DNA of 64,000 bases from Actinocorallia herbida (GCF_003751225.1 NZ_RJKE01000001.1:6448001-6512000); one strand, 5' to 3'; positions 51,386 to 59,850 are shown, counted from the first letter of the stretch. Made by a program: numbers and translations. Notes: generated by a model not told the origin, from the letters alone.

Positions 51386-52013
51386 CTAACGGGCGGACGT
51401 CCAGGTCGAGGTTGACGGCGAGCTGGATCGCCTGGGCCGGGTCGATGGTCGCCCCCTTCATCTCGGCGGTGCGCGGGTCGAGGTCGCCCAGGGCGCTGCC
51501 GCGCAGATCGCATCCGGTGAGGGCGGTGCCGCGCAGGGAGGCCGCCGAAAGGTCGCAGTCGCGCAACCGGGAGCCGTCGAGCCGGGCGCCGGAGAGGTCG
51601 GCTTCGCGCAGCCGCACGCCCTGGAACTCGCTGCCGCGCAGATCGGCACGGGGCAGCGCGGTGAACGACCAGTCTCCGCCGTGCGCCTTGAACAGGCCCC
51701 AGGTGCAGTCGTCGAACACCGTCCCCGAGGTCTTGCACCCGGTGAACGAGGCGTCGAACAGCGTGCACCGGGTGAACGTGCAGTTCACGTAGGCGGTGTC
51801 GGCATGGGTCGAGGCGTTCAGCCGGACGTTCCGGAACACGCATTCCTCGAACCGGCAGCCCCTGACCTCGTACTCCATGAGATCGAGGTCGGTGAACAGG
51901 ACCCGGTGGAACTCCTCGCCCACCAGATCCCCCCATTCCCAGTCGTCGGGGCCGATGGTGCGCTCGGGCGCGGGGCCGGGAGCCCGGCCGGAAGGACTTC
52001 GTCGATCGTTCAT
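51386..52013 (-). CDS. Pentapeptide-repeat protein, stop codon displaced by frameshift
   Basis: The ATG at 52013 opens a frame whose first ~206 residues are a pentapeptide-repeat protein: FEECVFRNVRLNASTHADTA, then ALPRADLRGSEFQGVRLREA, DLSGARLDGSRLRDCDLSAA and ASLRGTALTGCDLRGSAL, ending with the usual TIDPAQAIQLAVNLDLDV. Such proteins form a right-handed quadrilateral beta-helix; some shield gyrase. In frame no stop follows for 2.6 kb, through the whole CocE gene on the other strand. A TAG one frame away (51386-51388) directly after the last repeat residue marks the likely original end, so a one-base indel probably displaced the stop. Confidence 0.75.
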
Positions 52014-52168
52014 GCGGCCAAGCTAACGGCGCCCGCCGACAGAACCCGCCGGTCGTCCACAGCCCGGAAAGTCCTGTTCGTCGACCTTTGCAGCACTTCG
52101 CCGGGGCGTCTCCACCTCCGGCGCGCCCTCACCGTCCGGCCAGGTTTCCCTTACCCGTCATTCCGGCG

Positions 52169-52558
52169 TCAGAGCGCCCACTCGGACCGATAGGCCGGGT
52201 GCGTGGAGTACTGCGCGGCGAGCGTGCGCAGCAGCGGCCCGATCAGGCCGAGCTCCGGGGCCTGGGGGCCTTTGAGCGTGTACTTCTCATAGGTCTCGAC
52301 GATCGATCTGTGCGCGGCGACGGTGCTCAGCGCGCGCTGGGGGTTCATCCGGGCGATGTGCTCGGCATACGAGGCGTTCTCGGCCCTGGCCACGAATCCG
52401 AGCCGCTCCCAGTCCGGCCGCGCCGCCGCGTCGGTCGGACTCACCCGTACCGTCCCGCCCGCGCCCACGGTCCAGGGCGCGCCCGCACAGGCCCGTGCGA
52501 CTGCCTCGTCCCGATCGAGCCTCTCCTTCAGGAACCGCACGAGATCTTCCACGCTCAC
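52169..52558 (-). CDS. DUF6221-family protein
   Basis: 129 residues from the GTG at 52558 with GGGAGG six bases upstream. It shows DUF6221 features: VEDLVRFLKERLDRDEAVAR, a Trp after GAP (ACAGAPWTV), HIARMNPQRALSTVAAHRSI and a C-terminal RTLAAQYSTHPAYRSEW. These proteins are common and short in Streptomyces-type actinomycetes and have no known function. No partner is evident. Confidence 0.75.
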   Translation of the reverse strand: MSVEDLVRFLKERLDRDEAVARACAGAPWTVGAGGTVRVSPTDAAARPDWERLGFVARAENASYAEHIARMNPQRALSTVAAHRSIVETYEKYTLKGPQAPELGLIGPLLRTLAAQYSTHPAYRSEWAL

Positions 52559-52707
52559 ATCCTGCCTCCCAGCAGGCCGAACCATCGGCACAACGCCGAA
52601 CTTTCGGCCATCTCCCCCGCGTCCGTCGCCGCGGGCGACCCACCGGAGGCTCCGCGTGACCCTGCAATACGCTGGCGCCTGCGAACCCCGAACCGAGAGG
52701 CACCCCC

Positions 52708-53094
52708 GTGCTCGCCGTCACACTCGCCGACATCCGGCTCTTCCTCCACGTGCTCGCCGCCACCATCTGGGTGGGCGGCCAGATCACGCTCGCCGCCCTC
52801 GTGCCGCTTCTGCGCGGCTACGAGGGGCTCCCCAAGCTCGCGGCGCGGCGCTTCAACCAGATCGCCTGGACCGCTTACGCCGTCCTGATCGCCACCGGCG
52901 TGTGGAACATGCTGGAGCTGCCGGAAGACTACCCGGGAGAGACCACGCTGCAGGTCAAGCTCGGCTTCGTCGTCCTGTCCGGCGTCGCGGCCTTCCTGCA
53001 CACCAAGGCCAAGAGCAAGGCGGGCCTCGCGGCGTGGGGCGCGATCGGCCTCCTCACCGCGCTCGGCGCGCTGTTCTTCGGCATCCAGCTCTGA
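52708..53094 (+). CDS. CopD-like small integral membrane protein
   Basis: 128 residues from the GTG at 52708 with GAGAGG upstream. Four transmembrane helices: DIRLFLHVLAATIWVGGQIT, FNQIAWTAYAVLIATGVWNM, LQVKLGFVVLSGVAAFLHT and AIGLLTALGALFFGIQL. The HVLAATIWVGGQ and KLGFVVLS motifs match the CopD/DUF2269-like domain. His11-type residues in helix 1 may bind heme or copper. Role unknown. Confidence 0.75.
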   Translation: MLAVTLADIRLFLHVLAATIWVGGQITLAALVPLLRGYEGLPKLAARRFNQIAWTAYAVLIATGVWNMLELPEDYPGETTLQVKLGFVVLSGVAAFLHTKAKSKAGLAAWGAIGLLTALGALFFGIQL

Positions 53095-53113
53095 CGCCCG
53101 CGCGCCCGCCGCT

Positions 53114-53133
53114 CCGCCCGCACCCCCGGGCGG
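53114..53133. terminator. Hairpin between convergent CopD-like and desaturase genes
   Basis: CCGCCCG and CGGGCGG form a 7-base stem with a CACCCC loop, between the two stops. It is in very GC-rich sequence, so it is only a moderate candidate. Confidence 0.5.
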
Positions 53134-53152
53134 CGGCGAGCGCGCGGCGTGC

Positions 53153-54088
53153 TCAGGAAGGAATGCGGGACAGGCGGGCGCTGAGCCTCGCAGGGTCGGG
53201 CCAGCGGACGTCGTGGGCCCAGCCGAGCCGTTCCAGCAGCCGGATCAGGCCGGCGCTGGCGTCGAGCTGCCCTTTGAGCACCCCGTGCCTGGCGCAGGTC
53301 GGGTCGGCGTGGTGCCAGTTGTGCCAGCCTTCGCCGAAGGTCAGCAGGGCCACCCAGCCGACGTTGGTCGACCTGTCCCGGGTGGTGAAGTCGCGGTGGC
53401 CGAAGCGGTGCGCGATCGAGTTCACGGACCAGGTGACGTGGTGGACGACGGCGTAGCGGACGAGCCCTCCCCAGAAGAGCGCGGTCCAGAAACCGGCCCA
53501 GGACCAGGAGAGGAGCCCGCCGAGAGCGGCGGGCAGAAGGAACGACGCCACGACGAGGGACGCGTAGGCGGCGTCGATCCGGCGGATGTCGGGATCGGCG
53601 AGCAGGTCGGGGACCCAGTGCGCGCGGCTGGAGCGGCGCCGCTCGGTGTAGAACCAGCCGACCTGGGCGTGCAGCAGTCCGCGCAGCGGCCCGAGACCGC
53701 GGTCGCCGTGGGCCCACGGCGAGTGCGGGTCGCCGGGCAGGTCGGCGTACTTGTGGTGGCGGCGGTGCTCGGCGGCCCACAGCGAGGGCGGGCCCTCCAG
53801 GGCGAGCGCCCCGCAGACGACGAGTGCGGCGCGGACGGGCCTGGGGCATTTGAACGCCCGGTGGGTGAGCAGCCGGTGGTAGCCGACGCTGATGCCGAAG
53901 ATGTTCACCGTGTAGAAGAACGCGGCGATGAGCAGGTCGCGCAGCCCCAGACCCCACCCCCAGGCCGCGTAGGCCCCGGCGGGCAGCGCCAGGAGCGGCA
54001 GGACGACGAGCACCACAAGGTAGGTGTTGCGCCGCGCCCAAGAGACCGGGACGGTCCCCCGCACATCCAGATCCGACATGTCAGACAT
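53153..54088 (-). CDS. Membrane fatty acyl-CoA desaturase (delta-9 type)
   Basis: 311 residues from the ATG at 54088 with GGGAGGTG upstream. The three His boxes of the diiron desaturases are intact: HRLLTH (residues 71-76), HRRHH (108-112) and HNWHH (about 256-260). Four transmembrane helices flank them, and GEGWHNWHHADP is typical of stearoyl-CoA desaturases. It introduces a cis double bond in a saturated acyl chain. It is divergent, across a 194-base spacer, from the P450/dioxygenase operon and could supply unsaturated substrate to it. Confidence 0.94.
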   Translation of the reverse strand: MSDMSDLDVRGTVPVSWARRNTYLVVLVVLPLLALPAGAYAAWGWGLGLRDLLIAAFFYTVNIFGISVGYHRLLTHRAFKCPRPVRAALVVCGALALEGPPSLWAAEHRRHHKYADLPGDPHSPWAHGDRGLGPLRGLLHAQVGWFYTERRRSSRAHWVPDLLADPDIRRIDAAYASLVVASFLLPAALGGLLSWSWAGFWTALFWGGLVRYAVVHHVTWSVNSIAHRFGHRDFTTRDRSTNVGWVALLTFGEGWHNWHHADPTCARHGVLKGQLDASAGLIRLLERLGWAHDVRWPDPARLSARLSRIPS

Positions 54089-54282
54089 GACACCTCCCCC
54101 GGGACTGGTTCGTCCTTATTGGACCGGGGATGCGTAACGGTCGGTAGTGACCTCGCGGACAGATAACCATCACCCATAGAGGCGATTCGCGTACTCTGCG
54201 CGATATTTTCGGTTGCGACCGGCGCGATCATCTGCTTACCCTTCGAGTCCGGCCGATCACTCCCCCTCGCGTGGAGGCCAAA
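54089..54282. promoter_or_regulatory. Shared divergent promoter region of desaturase and oxylipin-like operon
   Basis: The 194-base spacer carries both promoters. It has relatively AT-rich runs near 54160-54175 and 54203-54212. No clear consensus hexamer pair or long palindrome is seen. The sharing of this region is the only sequence evidence for co-regulation of the two sides. Confidence 0.4.
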
Positions 54283-55530
54283 ATGGACACCGACGGTTAT
54301 CTCGCCCAGTACGACGCGCTCCACCAGAGCGACCCCGGCGCCGCCCTCGCGCTGCTGGCCGGCTGGCTGCGCACGGACTGGCGGCCCCTGTTCGCCGAAC
54401 TCCGCGCGCGCAGGCCCGTGCTCACCACGCCGGCGTTCACCCTCGTCACCCGGTTCGCCGACGTCACCGAGGTGCTGTCCAGGCCGGATTCCTTCACCGT
54501 CGCGGCCTACGCGCCACCGATGGAGGCGGCGCTCGGCGCGCCCAACATGCTGACGCGCGACGGCACCCCGCTGAACTGGCGAGAGAAGGGCCTCATGCAG
54601 GTCATGCTCGCGCCGGAGGACGTGCCCGAGCTCCGCGCGCTCACCGGGTCGCTGGCCGACGCCGCGCTCGACGCCGCGGACGGCTCACTGGACGTCGTCG
54701 CCGGGCTGTTCCGCGCCGTGCCGCTGGGCGTCTGCGCCGGGTACTTCGGCTTCCCCGGCCCGGATCCCGCGACGCTCTCGCGCTGGTCCCGCGCGGTGAT
54801 GACGGACGTCACCGCGAACCTCCCCGGCGATCCGGCCGTGCGGGCCGCCTCGGTCGAGGCCGGCAAAGAGATGATAGACTACCTGCGGGTGCTCGTCACA
54901 GCACGCAGGGCGGGCCCCGAGGGCGCCGACGTCCTGGGCAGGCTCGTGCGGACCCGGCTCCCCGCCGAGCTCGGCTTCGACGACGAGCGGGTCGCGGTCA
55001 ACGTCGCCGGGCTGCTGCTGGGCTTCGTGGAGAACGCCGCGGGCTCGATGACCAACGTGCTCACCCATCTGCTCGCCCATCCCCCGCTGCTCGCCCGTGC
55101 CGCCGAGGCCGCCCGCGACCCCGAGCGGTTCGAGCCGTTCGTCTGGGAGGCCCTGCGGTTCGACCCGTTCCTGAAGATGATCATCCGCTACCGCGCCCGC
55201 GACCATGTCCTGGCGTCGGGCGCCCCGCTCCCCGCGGGCGGCCCGGTGCTGGCCGCGGTCGCCTCGGCGATGTTCGACGAGTCGGCCGTCACCGCGCCGG
55301 AGACGTTCCGGCTCGACCGTCCGGCGCACACCCGGCTGCACTTCGGGCACGGCCCGCACGGCTGCGTCGGGGTCCACGCCGGCCGCACCGTCATCGCCGA
55401 GACCCTCCGGCGGCTCCTCCTGCGGCCGGGCCTGCGCCCGGGAGGCGCCGTCCTGCGCGACCGCGGTGTCTTCCCCGACAGCCTCCCCCTGCACCTCGAC
55501 TCCCCCGCATGGAAGGGGCCGCGAGCATGA
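54283..55530 (+). CDS. Cytochrome P450, probable hydroperoxide-rearranging type
   Basis: 415 residues from the ATG at 54283, with GGAGG five bases upstream. The heme loop is LHFGHGPHGCVGVHAG with ligand Cys361; the ExxR helix is VWEALRFDPF. In the I-helix the oxygen-activating acid-Thr pair (usually GxE/DT) reads LLLGFVENAAGSM: Glu250 is followed by Asn251, not Thr. An N-A-x-G core with Asn in this place is seen in hydroperoxide-metabolising P450s such as CYP74. Soluble, no anchor. The stop overlaps the dioxygenase start (ATGA), so it is coupled to it. Confidence 0.9.
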   Translation: MDTDGYLAQYDALHQSDPGAALALLAGWLRTDWRPLFAELRARRPVLTTPAFTLVTRFADVTEVLSRPDSFTVAAYAPPMEAALGAPNMLTRDGTPLNWREKGLMQVMLAPEDVPELRALTGSLADAALDAADGSLDVVAGLFRAVPLGVCAGYFGFPGPDPATLSRWSRAVMTDVTANLPGDPAVRAASVEAGKEMIDYLRVLVTARRAGPEGADVLGRLVRTRLPAELGFDDERVAVNVAGLLLGFVENAAGSMTNVLTHLLAHPPLLARAAEAARDPERFEPFVWEALRFDPFLKMIIRYRARDHVLASGAPLPAGGPVLAAVASAMFDESAVTAPETFRLDRPAHTRLHFGHGPHGCVGVHAGRTVIAETLRRLLLRPGLRPGGAVLRDRGVFPDSLPLHLDSPAWKGPRA

Positions 55531-57110
55531 GCCGCCGCAGCGCCCGCAGCATCTCCTCCGACGGCGCGGTCAACCGCCTGCGCTACCTCGCCCTCACCAA
55601 CGCCCGCCCGCTGTGGCGCCTGGCCGAGTCGGCCACCCCGCTCCGGCGCAGGCTGAACGCCACGCTCATCGACCAGGCGGTGCGCGAGATGCCCGCGCGC
55701 CCCGAGCCGCTGAGCACCCTGGCGCCGTACACCTCCTGGACCTCCCTCACCGACCGAACCTACGCCGGGCGCCATCTGCCCCCGTTTCCCGACCCGGAAG
55801 GCGGCCGCCCGTCCGTCGACAAGGCCGCGGACCTCTTCACCCGCGAAGGCCCGATGGACCCCTGCCCCCGGTCCACCGTGCTGTTCGCCTACTTCGCGCA
55901 GTGGTTCACCGACGGGTTCCTGCGCGGGGAGTCCGCCGAGCCGCGCGACCCCCGGCGCAGCACCTCCAACCACGAGATCGACCTCAACCCGCTGTACGGG
56001 CTGGACGAGCGGGCCACCCGCGCGGTCCGCGCGCACGAGGGCGGGCTGCTGAAGAGCCAGCTCATCAACGGCGGCGAGTTCCCGCCCTACCTGTGCGAGA
56101 AGGGGGAGATCAAGCCGGAGTTCGCCGCGCTGTCGGCGGTGCGCATGGAGATGCTGCCGCCCGAGCACCGCGACACGCTCTTCGCGCTCGGCGGCGACCG
56201 CGGCAACGTCCAGGTGGGCTTCACCCTGATGACCGTGCTGTTCCTGCGCGAGCACAACCGGGTCGCCCGGCTGCTGGCCGGGCGCAACCCCGGCTGGGAC
56301 GACGAGCGGCTGTTCCAGACGGCACGCAACATCGTCATCGTGGAGGTCATCAGGATCGTCGTCGAGGAGTACATCAACCACATCACCCCGTACCACTTCA
56401 GGTTCCTGCTCGATCCCCGTCTCGGCCGCGCCCTGGCGCGCGCCACCTGGCACCGGCAGAACTGGGCGTCGGTGGAGTTCAACCTCGTCTACCGGTGGCA
56501 CAGCCTGATTCCGGGCGCCCTGGACGTCGGCGGGCGGGAGACGCCGCTGGCCCGGACCCTGTTCGGCGGCGCGCTGATCCCCGGACCCGGGCTCGGCCGG
56601 CTGTTCGAGGACGCCTCCGAGCAGCGGGCGGGGCGGATCGGCCTGTTCAACACCGACCCGGCGCTGCGCGACGTCGAGGTCTCCTCTATCGCCGACGGAC
56701 GGGCACTCGGCCTCGCGCCCTACAACGCCTACCGGGAGCACTGCCGCTTCCGCCGCGTGCGCCGCTTCGACCAGGTCTCCGGCGACCCGCGCGTCCACGA
56801 GGCGCTGGCCGGGCTGTACGACCACGTCGACGACCTCGACCTGTACGTCGGGCTGTTCGCCGAGGAGCCCGGGTCGGCCAAGGCGATCCTGCCACCACTG
56901 CTCACCAAGATCATCGCGATCGACGCCTTCTCCCAGGCGCTCACCAACCCCCTGCTCGGACCGCGCGTGGCCAACGCCGCGACGTTCGCACCGCTGGGCA
57001 TGGAGATCATCGGCCGCACCCGGAGCCTGTCGGACGTCCTGCACCGCAACATCCCCGAGGACCCCGCGCCCCGGTTCGTCAGCATGACCTGGCGAGGGGC
57101 GCCGGCATGA
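55527..57110 (+). CDS. Cyclooxygenase/alpha-dioxygenase-like heme protein (An_peroxidase family)
   Basis: 527 residues with unusually clear similarity to animal prostaglandin H synthase: FLREHNRVARLLAGRNPGW, DERLFQTARNIVIVEVIRIV and VEEYINHITPY. The catalytic Tyr and the proximal heme His are in VEFNLVYRWHSLIPG (Tyr322, His325, equivalent to COX Tyr385 and His388). At the distal site COX FAQHFTHQF reads FAQWFTDGF: Gln125 is kept, but distal His207 is Asp129. No EGF or membrane-binding domain or signal peptide is seen. Expected chemistry is dioxygenation of a fatty acid without the peroxidase half-reaction. Coupled by ATGA to both neighbours. Confidence 0.92.
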   Translation: MSRRSARSISSDGAVNRLRYLALTNARPLWRLAESATPLRRRLNATLIDQAVREMPARPEPLSTLAPYTSWTSLTDRTYAGRHLPPFPDPEGGRPSVDKAADLFTREGPMDPCPRSTVLFAYFAQWFTDGFLRGESAEPRDPRRSTSNHEIDLNPLYGLDERATRAVRAHEGGLLKSQLINGGEFPPYLCEKGEIKPEFAALSAVRMEMLPPEHRDTLFALGGDRGNVQVGFTLMTVLFLREHNRVARLLAGRNPGWDDERLFQTARNIVIVEVIRIVVEEYINHITPYHFRFLLDPRLGRALARATWHRQNWASVEFNLVYRWHSLIPGALDVGGRETPLARTLFGGALIPGPGLGRLFEDASEQRAGRIGLFNTDPALRDVEVSSIADGRALGLAPYNAYREHCRFRRVRRFDQVSGDPRVHEALAGLYDHVDDLDLYVGLFAEEPGSAKAILPPLLTKIIAIDAFSQALTNPLLGPRVANAATFAPLGMEIIGRTRSLSDVLHRNIPEDPAPRFVSMTWRGAPA

Positions 57111-59266
57111 GCGACGCCGACGACGCCGACGCCCGGCTGCGGGCCGCCGCCCGTGAGCTCGCCGAGATCGCCCACGCGCTCCGCGAGGCGGCCGGGCAGG
57201 CCACCGCGGTGCTGGCCGACCCCGCGCTCGCGGCCTCGCTGCGCCTATCGCCGGGCACCGGGCTGCGCGCCCAGCGCGCGCTGCTGCGGGCCGTCACCGA
57301 CCGGCGCGGGCTCGGCTGGGCCGTCACCGGCGGCCGCGCCGGAACCCTCGGCGCAAAGCTCGGCGGGCTCGTCAACGCCGGAAACCTCCCGATCCGGGTG
57401 ATGACCACGTCGCTCCGGCTGCGCATCGCCGCGGTCGCCCGCGGCCACCCGGAGCTGGGCGACGATCCGAAGCTGCGCGGACTGCTCGACGCGGTCGCGG
57501 CCGACAGCGACCTCGCCGCGGGACGCGCGCTCTACGCCCTGGTCAAGGACCGGGGCGCGGCCGGCGCGCTGTCGAGCGTCGCGCCGGTCTTCGGCGAACT
57601 GCTGGCACTGCGCGCCCTGCTGGACCGGAACCCGCTGAACGACGCCACGGCCTGGCTGATCGCCACCGGCATGGGCACCGCGACGGCCGACCCGCTCACC
57701 GGCATGAGCAATCGCGTCGTCGCCGGGCTCGACCGGGGCCGGGGCGCGGCGGTCCCGGTCGAGCCCGCGCCGCACGAGGCCGCGCGGCTCAGCCCGCGGG
57801 GATCCTTCCTCGACTACCTCGCGGACCTCCTGGTGATCCGGCCCACCGGGCGCGCGCTGGTGCAGACCGTGCGCGGGCCGGACGGGGTGGCGCGGTACGT
57901 GGTGCTCGCGCCCGGCATGCGGATCGGCCGCCCGCAGACCGAGCACCCGGCCGACCTCCTCGGCGCGTTCAGCAGCACGGTCCTGGACGACGGTCCCTAC
58001 AGCCGGTCCCTCGCCGCCGCGATCGCCGAGTACGGCGTCCCCGAAGGAGCCGAGGTCGCCTTCGTCGGGCACAGCGCGGGCGGCTCCGCGGTGATGAGCC
58101 TCGCGCAGGACCCGGCGTTCAACGCCCGGCACCTCCTCACCGACGTGATCGCGATCGGGTCGCCCGTCGACTTCAAACAGCCCGCCTCGCCCGCCACCCG
58201 CGTCGCCAGCGTCACCAACCAGCACGACATCATCCCCACCCTCGACGGCCAGGGCGCCGGGAACTGCTTCGCGCTGCATCCCGACTGGTACATCGTCGAC
58301 TACACCGACGGCACCCACCTCTTCCCGGCCTGCCACGGACTCGAGCAGTACGCGGCGAACCTCCGCGACGACCTGCCCGAGGCACGCGCCCATCTGGAGG
58401 CCCAGCTCGCCGCCTACACCGGCCCGATCGTCCGGCGCCGGCTGTACCGCCTGCTCGACCACGCGCCCGTCCCACCCGGCTTCCCGTTCCTGACCGTGCC
58501 GACCCACCCCGTCGCCGGACCCGCCGGGCCCGTCACCGTGCCGCTGCTCACCCATGAGGCGACCGCGGTCTCGGCCTGGTTCGCCGTCTCCGCGGAAGCC
58601 GCGGCCGGCCTCCTGCCCGGCGGGTCACCCGGCACGGCGCTGCATCCGGTCGTCCTCGGCTCCCGGGCCTGGGCGGTGCTGCACCTCACCGACCATCGCT
58701 CGGCCGCCCTCGGCCCCTACCGCGAGTTCACGCTCAGCCTTGCCGTGCACTCCCCGCCGCGACCGCACCGGCGCGCGCTCTGGCGGGACGCCCTGCGGCC
58801 GCCCGCGCTGCGGCACGCGGGGCTGCATCCGCTGGCCTCGCTCGTCACCAGCCCGGCGGCGCTGGACGCCGCGGCCCTCTGGCCGCATTCGGTGCACCTC
58901 GCCGAGGCCGATCTGTCCGTCGCGGCGGGCTCCCTGGCGGCGGCGGCCAGCGACACGGGCCGGCCGCTCGTGGCGTTCGACGGACCGCTGGGTCCCCGCC
59001 TGCCCGCCCGGGCGGGCGGCCACCCCGGCTACACCGGGCCGAACGCCGATCGCTCGGTCCGGCACGTCCGGGGGCCGGGCACCGTGGCGCATCCTCTGCC
59101 GCGCATCCGGTTGCACGCGAGCACAGCGCCCCACCCCTTCACCGCGGTTCTGCGCGCGCTGTCCCTGGACGGCGCCCGACCCGTCCTGGTCCGGGTCTCC
59201 CCCGCCGCCCAGCTGCGCCGTGACGCCCCCGCCCCGCTCCGCCCGCCCGGAGGGTCCCCCGCATGA
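57107..59266 (+). CDS. Lipase-like alpha/beta hydrolase fused to an acetoacetate-decarboxylase-like domain
   Basis: 719 residues from the ATG at 57107 (ATGA overlap). Residues ~1-210 are helical and unassigned (DARLRAAARELAEIAHALRE). Residues ~225-440 are an alpha/beta hydrolase: nucleophile Ser323 in AFVGHSAGGSAVM, likely acid Asp in TNQHDIIPTLDG and His in DGTHLFPACHGLEQY. The last ~250 residues resemble the acetoacetate-decarboxylase superfamily fold (EATAVSAWFAVSAEAAAGLL, AWAVLHLTDHRSAALGPYRE, FTLSLAVHSPPR). The hydrolase part could release fatty acids from lipids for the dioxygenase; the ADC-like part could bind or rearrange a product. No catalytic Lys is identified. Confidence 0.8.
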   Translation: MSDADDADARLRAAARELAEIAHALREAAGQATAVLADPALAASLRLSPGTGLRAQRALLRAVTDRRGLGWAVTGGRAGTLGAKLGGLVNAGNLPIRVMTTSLRLRIAAVARGHPELGDDPKLRGLLDAVAADSDLAAGRALYALVKDRGAAGALSSVAPVFGELLALRALLDRNPLNDATAWLIATGMGTATADPLTGMSNRVVAGLDRGRGAAVPVEPAPHEAARLSPRGSFLDYLADLLVIRPTGRALVQTVRGPDGVARYVVLAPGMRIGRPQTEHPADLLGAFSSTVLDDGPYSRSLAAAIAEYGVPEGAEVAFVGHSAGGSAVMSLAQDPAFNARHLLTDVIAIGSPVDFKQPASPATRVASVTNQHDIIPTLDGQGAGNCFALHPDWYIVDYTDGTHLFPACHGLEQYAANLRDDLPEARAHLEAQLAAYTGPIVRRRLYRLLDHAPVPPGFPFLTVPTHPVAGPAGPVTVPLLTHEATAVSAWFAVSAEAAAGLLPGGSPGTALHPVVLGSRAWAVLHLTDHRSAALGPYREFTLSLAVHSPPRPHRRALWRDALRPPALRHAGLHPLASLVTSPAALDAAALWPHSVHLAEADLSVAAGSLAAAASDTGRPLVAFDGPLGPRLPARAGGHPGYTGPNADRSVRHVRGPGTVAHPLPRIRLHASTAPHPFTAVLRALSLDGARPVLVRVSPAAQLRRDAPAPLRPPGGSPA

Positions 59267-59520
59267 CCGTCCCCCGCGCCTCCCACGCCGACGGCCTCGC
59301 CGCCTCCGCCGAATCCGTCGCCGCCTGCGCCGTCCGCCTGCGCGCCCTCGCCGCCCGCCTGCGCGCCGACCCGGCGACGCCGCCCTGGCTCGCCGCCGCC
59401 CTCGACGCCCACCTCACCGCCTGCACCATCGCCGCCCGCCACCTGACCGAAGCCGCCACCCTTCTCACCGCCCACACCACCCCACCGGCCACCCCCTCCC
59501 CAACGCACGAGCCCTCATGA
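59263..59520 (+). CDS. Small helical protein ending the P450/dioxygenase operon
   Basis: 85 residues, coupled by ATGA to the lipase-like gene. Almost wholly Ala-rich helix (ADGLAASAESVAACAVRLRA, then WLAAALDAHLTACTIAARHL) with a Pro/Thr tail. Length and helical hairpin pattern recall WXG100-like small proteins, but the WxG motif is absent and the two Cys are not paired with it. It could be a chaperone or partner of the N-terminal helical region of the fusion protein. Function unknown. Confidence 0.6.
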   Translation: MTVPRASHADGLAASAESVAACAVRLRALAARLRADPATPPWLAAALDAHLTACTIAARHLTEAATLLTAHTTPPATPSPTHEPS

Positions 59521-59664
59521 GGAGTGCTCCGGCACGGTGACCTCGTGGCCCGCCCGGCGCGGTGCGGTGCGCCGCAAGGACGGGCCCGCCGAGCCCGTCG
59601 TTCTCGCGGACGTGGCCGGGCGGGTTCGCCGCGCTCTCCGGGAAGGGCGAGGGCGCAAGACGCG

Positions 59665-59850
59665 ATGGTGCGTGGTCGGGGCGTCCACCACGCGAAAGGG
59701 CTGCAGCCGGAGCCAGGGCGCGACCCCTCCGGGTACCGGCGCTACACCGCCCGGCACGCGATCGAGCTCATCAAGATCCGGACCCTCGCCGAGGCCGGCG
59801 TGCCCCTCGTCCGGATCCGGGGGCTCCGGTCGGCCCCCGAAACCGGCCTT
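59665..59850 (+). pseudogene. MerR-family regulator remnant
   Basis: In one frame this gives HHAKGLQPEPGRDPSGYRRY, then TARHAIELIKIRTLAEAGVP and LVRIRGL, which is the MerR helix-turn-helix second half (consensus GL.PEP.RD.SGYRRY...). The first helix and the dimer helix are missing and the flanks are not protein-like, so this is a decayed gene. The rest of 59521-59915 holds nothing else recognisable. Confidence 0.6.
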
